From: Pseudomonadota bacterium
GTDB lineage: Bacteria; Pseudomonadota; Alphaproteobacteria; Acetobacterales; Acetobacteraceae
Reading direction: 5' to 3'
NCBI GenBank assembly: GCA_021845985.1
Contig: JAJZES010000045.1
Coordinates: forward strand, 124,001-188,000
DNA: 64,000 nucleotides
Position numbers and translations under genes: made by a program. This document shows, in pieces, positions 8,947 through 16,700 of this stretch (within the stretch, counting starts at the first letter, position 1; the number at the start of each line of letters is the position of its first letter). The notes under the pieces were generated by a model. It ran no database searches and was not told the origin of the DNA. It was given only the letters and a program-made list of their open reading frames with translations.

Positions 8947-9438
8947 TCAGGTCGCCGGCGCCTCCGGCACCCGCGTCCGGCGCGCGATCACCCGTAACAG
9001 TCCGGGCCACAGCCGGGTCGCCGCGAGCATCAGCGCCTGCCCCTGCGGCCGTGCGCCGACCGCCGCGAGGGCGCCGGCCACGCGCATCTGCGGCAGCAAC
9101 GCGCGGCGCAGGCGACGGTGAAACTGCGCCGCGGTGTCGCCGGCGCGGGCGCCGAGGGCGTGGGTGTCGAGGGCTGCGTCGCGCACCGCCTCGCGCGCGG
9201 CAACCAGCGCCAGTTGCGTGGCGCGATCGAGCAGCGCCAGATGTTTCGGCTCGAACTGCGTCTGCGGCTGAAATCCGTGGATTTGCGCCGCGACCCGCAC
9301 CAGCAGCCGTTCCGTCGGCAGCTCGGCGATCGGCCCGATGCCGCAGATCCCGGCCCTGATTGCCGCCCAGACGCTCGGGATGTCGGCGCCGGTGGCCGCG
9401 ATGGCGCCAAGGCCGGTGATCGCGACCCGGCGCCTCAC
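8947..9438 (-). pseudogene. Chimeric remnant: ketosynthase N-terminus fused to flavin reductase-like C-terminus
   Basis: The first ~100 residues are the N-terminus of a beta-ketoacyl-ACP synthase (RRVAITGLGAIAATG start). The active-site Cys and both His residues of that family are absent. From about residue 105 (near nt 9120) the sequence changes to a basic stretch (FHRRLRRALLPQMRVAG) that looks like the C-terminal end of a geranylgeranyl-reductase or tryptophan-halogenase-like flavoenzyme. The frame is open across the join, so an in-frame deletion between two cluster genes explains it. It starts at the stop of the ACP gene (ATGA overlap). It cannot be a working condensing enzyme. The identity of the 3' part is tentative. 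Confidence 0.6.
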
Positions 9439-9758
9439 CCGCGCGCGGCGCCGATGGAGCGTGCGCCGTCGATCGCCGTCAAGGCATGAGTAACGAGGTC
9501 GCCGATGGTCGCGAACTCGCCGCCGCTGCGCTCGGCGACGACCGGGATTTCGACATCGTAGCGCGATTCGATCTCGAAGATGATCTGCACCAGATCCAGC
9601 GACGGGATGCCAAGATCCTCGATCGACGCGGTGAGCACCAGCCGCGCCCGGTCGATGCGGGCTTCGTCGGCGACGATCGCGAGGATGTCGCCGATGCGCG
9701 GATCGCCGATGCTCGGATCGTCGATGTGCTGCGGTGTGGCCGGACCGGCGTGTGACAT
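9435..9758 (-). CDS. Acyl carrier protein (specialised lipid/polyketide pathway)
   Basis: A 107-residue acyl carrier protein. The phosphopantetheine attachment site is in LGIPSLDLVQIIFEIE (Ser about residue 53), followed by helix III (FATIGDLVTHAL). The second in-frame ATG was chosen because AAGGA sits six bases upstream of it. This is not the housekeeping AcpP: it is longer and lies beside a ketosynthase remnant. That pairing suggests a degraded type II FAS/PKS-like cluster, for example an aryl polyene or a modified lipid. The gene is intact, but its partner enzyme is not. Confidence 0.75.
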   Translation of the reverse strand: MSHAGPATPQHIDDPSIGDPRIGDILAIVADEARIDRARLVLTASIEDLGIPSLDLVQIIFEIESRYDVEIPVVAERSGGEFATIGDLVTHALTAIDGARSIGAARG

Positions 9759-10061
9759 ACGCATTCCTTACTTGGCGCCGCTTTGCCTGTTCTGCCTATC
9801 TTGCCGTCCTGCCGGCTTTGGCAAGCGCGGGACGCATCACAAGCCGACCACCACGGCAGCCGATCGACGATGGCGGGCCACGCCCATTGCCGCCTGATCT
9901 CGCCGGTTTGATGTCTGATCGACCGGCCCGAGCGTCAGCGGCTTCGTTGTCGGGTATTCCGACGGCGCCATTCGGCCCTCTGCGATGAGGAGTTTTGCGC
10001 CTGGGCCGACGAACCGGCCGGGCCGCCGCGTCAGCCGGTTGCAGCGGCCGGGCAATCCCAT
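9759..10061. other. Intergenic stretch upstream of the ACP gene, no gene recognised
   Basis: No reading frame in this 0.3 kb matches a family I recognise, on either strand. It should hold the promoter of the ACP gene and ends at the left terminal repeat of the IS element. Whatever lay to the left of the insertion may have been lost. Confidence 0.4.
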
Positions 10062-11005
10062 CTTAGAGGCCATTTTAGAATCGACGTGGAACGGTTCGCG
10101 ACGGGGGTTGGATGGCCGGGCAAGGTGTGATTCCAGGCAGGTGTTCGAAGCCTTGCTGGAAGCCGACGCCCTATGTGGACCCCGACCACCCGTGCGCAGC
10201 ATAGCCGCGCGAGTCTGCGCTATGGAAGCGATGTGACCGACGCAGAATGGCGTCTCTTGTCACCATTCCTGCCGGCTCCTTGCTCTTGCGGCTGTCCGCG
10301 TAAGTGGGAGATGCGCGAGATCGTCAACGCGATCTTCTACATTCTGCGCGGCGGCGTCGCCTGGAGCTTGCTGCCAAAGGACTTCCCTCCGTCGTCGACG
10401 GTGTATGGCTGGTTTGCCCGGTTCCGCGACGATGGCACGTGGGAGACGATCAATCATCACCTCGTGATGCTCGACCGCGAACCGGCTGGACGCGAGGCCA
10501 GTCCCACGGCGGCCGTGATCGACAGCCAGAGCGTCAAGACGACCGAGAGCGGCGGCGTGCGCGGCTATGACGCAGGAAAGAAGATCAAGGGTCGCAAGCG
10601 GCACGCCATGGTGGACAGCGATGGCCGGGCGCTCAAGCAGCAGGCTCATTCGGCCGCAATCCAGGATCGCGACGGCGCCGGCCCCCTCCTGCGTGCATCC
10701 CGCCCGCGTTGGCCGTTCGTAGCACTGGGCTACGCCGATGGCGGATATGCCGGCCCCCGCGTCGCCGCTGCCACCTCGATGCACATTCAGGTCGTGCGTA
10801 AATCCGACAACCAGGTTGGCTTCGCCGTCATCGCCCGGCGCTGGGTCGTCGAACGCTTCTTCGCCTGGATCAACCGAAACAGACGGCTGGCCAAGGACTT
10901 CGAAGCCACAATCGAGTCCGTCGAGGCCTTCCTCTACGCCGCCTCAAGCGTGCTGCTGCTATGACGCCGGGCTCGTTGAGAAACCGTTTCCAAATGGCCT
11001 CTCAG
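10062..11005 (+). mobile_element. IS5-family insertion sequence
   Basis: A transposase gene lies between imperfect terminal inverted repeats. The left end at 10062-10080 reads CTTAGAGGCCATTTTAGAA. The right end at 10987-11005 is its near complement (reverse complement CTGAGAGGCCATTTGGAAA). The length of about 0.94 kb suits an IS5-family element of the IS427/IS1031 kind. A clean target duplication is not visible: TTA on the left against TCA on the right, if the repeat starts at GAGGCC. Sequence immediately to the right is the 3' part of dadA, but no dadA 5' part lies to the left. An IS-mediated deletion is therefore likely. Confidence 0.75.
10173..10964 (+). CDS. IS5-family DDE transposase, probably C-terminally shortened
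   Basis: A 263-residue transposase. The N-terminal DUF4096-like region (YGSDVTDAEWRLLSPFLPAP) is followed by the DDE catalytic domain. The first Asp is in AVIDSQSVKT, the second in YADGGYAGP, and the Glu in WVVERFFAWINRNRRLAKD. Relatives of this type usually end a few residues later in a TRRLA-like tail; here the frame stops right after SSVLLL, suggesting a small indel. The segment PFVALGYADGG also departs from the usual FADSGYAG form. All three catalytic residues remain, so activity cannot be ruled out. Confidence 0.85.
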   Translation: MWTPTTRAQHSRASLRYGSDVTDAEWRLLSPFLPAPCSCGCPRKWEMREIVNAIFYILRGGVAWSLLPKDFPPSSTVYGWFARFRDDGTWETINHHLVMLDREPAGREASPTAAVIDSQSVKTTESGGVRGYDAGKKIKGRKRHAMVDSDGRALKQQAHSAAIQDRDGAGPLLRASRPRWPFVALGYADGGYAGPRVAAATSMHIQVVRKSDNQVGFAVIARRWVVERFFAWINRNRRLAKDFEATIESVEAFLYAASSVLLL

Positions 11006-11318
11006 CAAGGCGACCTTCTGGTCAGGCTTGCGGCCCATGACGCCCGACGGCACGCCGGTGATCGGCCGCGCCGGCTTCGACAATCTGTACTTGAACACGG
11101 GCCGCGGCACGCTGGGGTGGACCATGGCCTGTGGCTCGGGACGGGTCTTGGCCGACCTTGTTGGCGGGAACAAACCCGAGATCATCGCCGAAGATCTGTC
11201 GATCAACCGCTACGCGTCCGCCGGCAACCGGCCGCATCTGATCACGCGCGTGGCTGGTGTCGGGGTGGAAGGCCCAAGCGCGCAAAGGTGCATGGCAGCG
11301 TACTGCACGCAATGTTGA
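11006..11318 (+). pseudogene. dadA: D-amino acid dehydrogenase 3' fragment
   Basis: Only the last ~65 recognisable residues of a DadA-type flavoprotein remain. The C-terminal FAD/substrate region [15 protein letters not shown] is visible, followed by [18 protein letters not shown] and DLSINRY, which is near the normal C-terminus. An unrelated tail runs to the stop. The homology begins directly after the right end of the IS5-family element, so the N-terminal three quarters, including the Rossmann fold, were removed by insertion and deletion. It is not functional. Confidence 0.8.
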
Positions 11319-11994
11319 CGGTGAGTCGCTGTTGCGGCGATGGCGGGGCACCGGCAAGCGCTGCATCGACGCCGTGCCCCACAGCGTGCCGGGCGCGAAT
11401 GCCGGACGAGCATCCTGCCGATGAGGTCGCTCGTCCACGTCGCGTCTGTGACTGCTGCCGGTGGGGTGTCGATCGCATGGCTGCACGGTTCACCGCGAAA
11501 GCCATGATGGACATAGGATATGCCGACCATTCCGGCAAACTGCCCTGATTTCGCTACCAGGGCGGCGGCGCGCCGGCCGGCGCGGGTCAGCACCGTGCGG
11601 TCCTTGTCGGCAGCCCGGCCAGCGTGACCGCGCCGGCCAGCGCCGCCGTCTGGCCAGCGCCAGCGTCTGGCCCGTGCCGCCGAGGGTGACGGTGCTGGCC
11701 TGCGCCGAGGTCAGCGCCAGGGTCAGCCCCTTGCCCGGCGGCGCGCCGTCACCGCGCAATCCAGCCCGAGGCGGAGGTCCGGCAGCAACGCAACCCACAG
11801 GTTGAGTCAGCCGTTGTCATCGCGGGCGGCCTGGCGTGCAGTTTTGTACAAATCATGTGGTGATCCCTTGATCCCGGCCACGATCGGACTTAGGTGCCAG
11901 CACCCGCGAGGGAAATTGGCCTGATGCGTGGGGAAACCTTGATGGCTGATATTTTGCTCCTTAGTGCGGTGCAGCAGGGTGACTGTGAGCGCTA
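11319..11994. other. Gene-free 0.7 kb with a degraded coding remnant
   Basis: No intact gene is visible. On the minus strand near 11640-11735 a short stretch reads TSAQASTVTLGGTGQTLAL, resembling repeats of surface or phage-tail-like proteins. It shifts frame at about 11650 and is open only briefly. The last ~170 bp before the histidine kinase are less GC-rich and probably carry its promoter. Confidence 0.35.
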
Positions 11995-12969
11995 ATGCCG
12001 TGGGATGCGAAGCACCTCCGTCTGGCCATCAAAGCTGCGGGCGTGGGCCTGTGGTCTTGGAACGTTGATACCAACGACCTCACCTTGGATGAGCGGGCTT
12101 TCGACCTTTGGGGTCTTCAGGCTGGCACGGCTATAAGTTTCGAAGAGCTTTCTCGGAACATCCATCCCGCTGATCGCAACAGAGTAAGGGCGGCGTTTGC
12201 AGCAACACGCGCCACCGTGGGCACATATGAGATTGACTTCCGAATTATGCTCGGCGAGGAGATCCGGTGGATTTCCGCCAGGGGTAAAGGCGATGATGAG
12301 GATATCGCCGACCGGATCATGTTTGGCGTTTTTCTCGATGTCACCGGACGTAAGCAGGCCGAGGAAGGCCACGAGTTGCTCTCAGGGGAGATGAGCCACC
12401 GGGTCAAGAACCTGTTGCTCATCGCGTCCGGCCTCACCGCCATTACCTACCAATCGACGACAACAACAGCCGACATGGCACGGCAGCTTACGCACAGGCT
12501 GATCGCCCTGGGACGCGCACATGACCTCGTGCGTCCGGTGCCCGGTCAGGAGATCAAAGCGGCCCTGCTCGGAGATCTTTTTTCCGTGCTGCTGTCGCCC
12601 TATGACGACATGAGCGCCGACAGTGGGCGCATTCGCGTGTCTGTGCCTCGGATCGGCGTCAGCGAAACGGCGGCAACAACGCTGGCGTTGGTCGTCCACG
12701 AACTGGCGACCAACTCGCTTAAATATGGAGCACTCTCGGCGGAACTCGGCACGCTCAATGTGTCCTGCACGTCCCCCGGCAGTGCGGTGGCGATTGTCTG
12801 GACGGAACGAGGCGGCCCGCCCGTGACGGCGCCGGCCCGTCAAGAAGGCTACGGCAGCAAACTGGTGACCCGCAGCATGTCCCGTCTCGGCGGCTCTATT
12901 CGCTACAGCTGGGACAAGGCAGGCGTCGTCGTAACTTTGTTCATGAACAAGGACAGCCTGGAGGCATAG
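11995..12969 (+). CDS. PAS-containing HWE-family sensor histidine kinase
   Basis: A 324-residue soluble kinase. A PAS fold covers about residues 8-118 (GLWSWNVDTNDLTLDERAF to IMFGVFLDVTGRKQAEE). Next is the H-box EMSHRVKNLLLIASG with the phosphoacceptor His at 135, then the N-box VVHELATNSLKYG (Asn 240). The WxE of the HWE family is at 269-271 (WTERGG), and a G-box EGYGSKLV follows. No membrane segment or response regulator is adjacent, so the partner is elsewhere; many HWE kinases feed the general stress response. No flavin-binding LOV Cys motif (NCRFLQ) is present, so light sensing is not supported. The ribosome site before the ATG is weak. Confidence 0.85.
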   Translation: MPWDAKHLRLAIKAAGVGLWSWNVDTNDLTLDERAFDLWGLQAGTAISFEELSRNIHPADRNRVRAAFAATRATVGTYEIDFRIMLGEEIRWISARGKGDDEDIADRIMFGVFLDVTGRKQAEEGHELLSGEMSHRVKNLLLIASGLTAITYQSTTTTADMARQLTHRLIALGRAHDLVRPVPGQEIKAALLGDLFSVLLSPYDDMSADSGRIRVSVPRIGVSETAATTLALVVHELATNSLKYGALSAELGTLNVSCTSPGSAVAIVWTERGGPPVTAPARQEGYGSKLVTRSMSRLGGSIRYSWDKAGVVVTLFMNKDSLEA

Positions 12970-13108
12970 GCGATTGCTGCCGTCTGTTGAGATCGGAATC
13001 GGCGGTAGCCGCCAGTCTTGCAATTTGCATCGAACTTTCGGTTCCGTTGCTGCCGGACCCCCCACTGCGCCACTGGACAGCGGCGGTGCGGCGGCCCAAG
13101 GAAGGCGC

Positions 13109-13465
13109 ATGGCGCGCCGCAGTGTCGTGATCCTTACCCTGTCGGCCGGTCTGCTGTCGCTGGCCGGGTGCGGCGACAGTGCGGTCAGCCGGGGCACCAG
13201 CGGCGCCGCAATCGGCGCCGGCACGGGGGCGGCGGTCTGTGCGGTGACCATCATCGGGATTTTGCCCTGCGCGATCGTCGGCGGCGCCCTCGGTGCCGCC
13301 GGGGGCACCGCTACGGCAGGACCTGACGAGGAACTGCCGGGAGCGCCACCACCGCCCGACGCCGCGGCCTCACCTGCCGACGCATCCGTTGCCTCTCCGG
13401 CCGCGTCCGGGCCGGTCGCGGTGCCGCAACCGCGTGCCGGCGTGACGGCGGAACCGCTGCCTTAA
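13109..13465 (+). CDS. Small glycine-zipper lipoprotein
   Basis: A 118-residue lipoprotein with signal peptide MARRSVVILTLSAGLLS and lipobox LAGC. It is followed by a glycine-zipper-like hydrophobic stretch (GAAIGAGTGAAVCAV and IVGGALGAAGGTA) and then a Pro/Ala-rich tail. The start is set by AAGGAAGG just upstream of the ATG; the frame is open further upstream but without a signal sequence. Glycine-zipper lipoproteins sit in the outer membrane and are often envelope-stress related. The specific role is unknown. Confidence 0.7.
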   Translation: MARRSVVILTLSAGLLSLAGCGDSAVSRGTSGAAIGAGTGAAVCAVTIIGILPCAIVGGALGAAGGTATAGPDEELPGAPPPPDAAASPADASVASPAASGPVAVPQPRAGVTAEPLP

Positions 13466-13746
13466 TGCGGCCAAAGCAGACGCCGCGCACGCTGCACATG
13501 GCGGACGGCGGGTCGGGCTGACGTTGTCGGATGACTTTTTGTCCATCGTCGCTTTGGTCCGCGCGCTGAGACTCACCCATCGCCGGCGTTTCAGTCAACA
13601 GCAGCGGCGTTCGTCGCCGCGTCGCTTGCCGGAGGGGCGGGGCGGCGGGGAGTTGCCGATGTTGAACTCATTCGGTTAGGGTTTCGTTGGATGCGCCGTA
13701 ACGTCGCGCATCCATTGGGATCGTCAACCGAGCGGAGGCTCTGCCG

Positions 13747-16700
13747 ATGACCGTTTCGCCTGCCCCCGCGCCGCGCTTCCTGCCGCTCGGTGAAGTCGCC
13801 AATTCCGCTACTGATGCGGTTGCCTATTACCTGCAACTGGTGCTTGCCAACGGCAGCCACGAGACGATTGATGGCAGCCAGTTGTTCGCCTTGAGCGGAT
13901 TCGACGTCGCTGTGCAGGTGCCTGTTTCCCAAACGAGCGCTATCGGCACGCCGACATTGTCGCCGCTGACATTCTCGCTGGCCAATCCGCTGGTGGCGGG
14001 TGGGCTGATGGCGCAACTGACCGCCAACCCGAACTTCGCCGAGATCGACGTTCTCGGCTACAACATCGCCAGCGGCGCGCTGGTCAGCGATGCCAGTTTC
14101 GGGGTGGCGGCGGGCACGACGGTGACCACCGCGGCGGGCTCGGTGAGCTTCTCGGCGAGCTACAAATCGCTGGAGCTGCAACATCAAACGCCGAACATCC
14201 AAGGCGCCGATCCGTCGGGTTCCTGGAACAGCGTGACGAAAACCGCGGGCTTCGACTCGGCCAGCGGTGCGCCGGTGGTGGCAGCGGGCAATTTGCCGGC
14301 AAGTGGTGTCGCCGGATCAGTGGGGTCTGAAACATTCGCGGCTTTTATAGAAGCCCTTGGCGACCCAAACATGGCGGTGGGATTTGCTATTAATAGCGCT
14401 AGTGGAGGGCTCGATCTGAGCGGGAGCGCCAGCGGGGGATCACAACTGTACGGCGAGACTGTCGGTTTCGCGCCGCTGACCCTGAGCATTTCGGCTGATG
14501 TATCGAGTCAATTATATCAGCCTTTTCTAATCAATGGTACAAATATTAACGTTGATGTTGCAACCTATGACAGTGCCGGCACCTTAATTTCAGACTCAGT
14601 ATATTCTGCTACCAGCCAATCGGTGGTTAATTTGAACCTTGACGGCTCAGGTATCGCAACTTTGGTACTGACGCCGACGGCGGCTGGTGTGTACAATTAC
14701 GGTGGGACAACTGGCACCGAGACGATCGAAACGAAATCTGCGCCGCCAGCGTTTTCCCTAAAAAAGACAAGCCTAATAAATTATGCAGGCAAAGTCTCGC
14801 CTAATCAATATATCCGACTCTACGATCAGTCGGGCAGTGTCGTGACGATTGGTGGTGTCAGTCTGTTCCCGGTCTCCGCCGTCACCCTCGCCAACAGCAT
14901 CACCAACGGCGTCACTCTTTCCCAAGGTGCGCTCTCGGTTGGTCTCGGCAATTCCCCGCTGGATGTCACGCTCTCGGCTCTGATTGACGCCGGCACGACG
15001 TTTCAGGAGATCGACCTGATATCTTATTCGTCTTTAACACTAAATGCGGGGGCCAGCTATGTAGAGGAGGACAGTTTCGCCCAGGCTCACGGCCAAGCGC
15101 TGACCGTCACGGCCGGCGGCGGTGGTGTCGCCACGTTCGGCTATGCGGCGCTGGAAATCCAGTCCTGGACAAACGGGGTGTCGAGTGTGGCCGGCTTCAC
15201 CAGTGTCAACCACAGCAGCGCATTCGGAACACAACAGCCTTATTTTCCGAGTGGCCCGGCCCCGGCGCCGGCCACCGTGCCCGCGGACGTGCTGACGCTG
15301 ACGCCGACAACTTTCTATGTTCGGTTCGTCGGCGCCTCGGGTTCCGTCCTGACCGCAAGCGGTGCGCAATACTTTGTGCTGGATGCCGCCGCCAATGGCG
15401 TGTCCGTGCCATCGCAGTTGCAATCTGGCACATTTGTGCTCGGCCAGGCGTCATTCGGGCCGCTGTCGCTGGCGCTGAGCGATCCGGCGGTGGCGCCCGC
15501 GCTGCTGTCGCAACTGACCGCCGGCACGCCACTCGCCGAGATCGATGTGCTCGGCTACAATGCGACCGGGACGCTGGTTCAGCGCCAGAGCTTCGGCTTT
15601 GCCAATGTCAACAATGTCGAGTTGACGGCCGGCGGCACGCTGCAACTGGCCGCGGCCTATGTTACACAGGCACAGCAGCAATCCTATGCCGCGACAACCG
15701 CCAGTGGCACCCTCAGCACCTCGTGGAACTCCGCGACCAATACCACCGGCTTCAGCAACGGCTTTGGCGGCACGGTGCCGATGGCGGCGCCGGTCCGGCT
15801 GCCGGTGATCGGCAGCACCCCGCATCTCGATTATTACGTGCAGTTGTATTCGCCCACCGGCGCCGAGCTGACGCTCGATGGTGGGTCGCTCTTCCGGCTC
15901 GACGGGTTTTCCGCAGGAGCAGCCTCGGTCACCTCCAGCGGGGGGACGGGCGGCAGCGTCACGCTTGCCCCGCTCAACCTGACCATCGCCGATCCGGCAT
16001 TGGCCGCCAACCTGCTCGGCAACGTCATGCAGACGAGCAGCCTCGGCGAAATCGACGTCCTTGGCTATAACGCGACGACCGGCGCGCTGGCCAGCCAGGC
16101 GACGTTCGGCCATGTGCGATTCACCGCCGCGGCGGTCAACAGCGGAACGCTGCAGTTGACCGCCGCCTGCGAAGCGACGGCGGTGCAGCAGTTCAGCGGC
16201 TCCGGCCTCGCGCAGGCAGGCTGGAACGCGACGAACGGCACGGCGTCCTATTTTGGGATCGACAAGGCGGCGGCGACGTTGCCCACCGGCCAGCTCGCCG
16301 CGACGGCGCCGTCGATCGACTATTATGCCCATTTCATCCTCAGCGATGGCAGCTCGCTGACGGTGGACGGGCAGCAGTTGTTTGCGCTGTCGGGATACGC
16401 CGCCGGCGGCACGACGGACGTGCAGCTTTCGACCGGCGCGACTTTCGTGCCCAGCCCGCTGACGCTGTCGCTCAGCCAGGGGGCGCTGACGCCGTCGCTG
16501 CTCGCCGATCTGGTCAGGCCGGGAGTGCTGTCACAGGTGGACGTGCTCGGCTACAGCCCGTTCGGCTATGACGGCCTTTCCACCAGCCTGCTGCTCAGTG
16601 ATCAGAGTTTCCTGGCCCCCAGCGGCGGCGGCCTGAGTGTGCAGAACAGCGGCACCGCGTCGCTGGTGTTGAATTACGCCAGCGAGTCGACGCAGTACAG

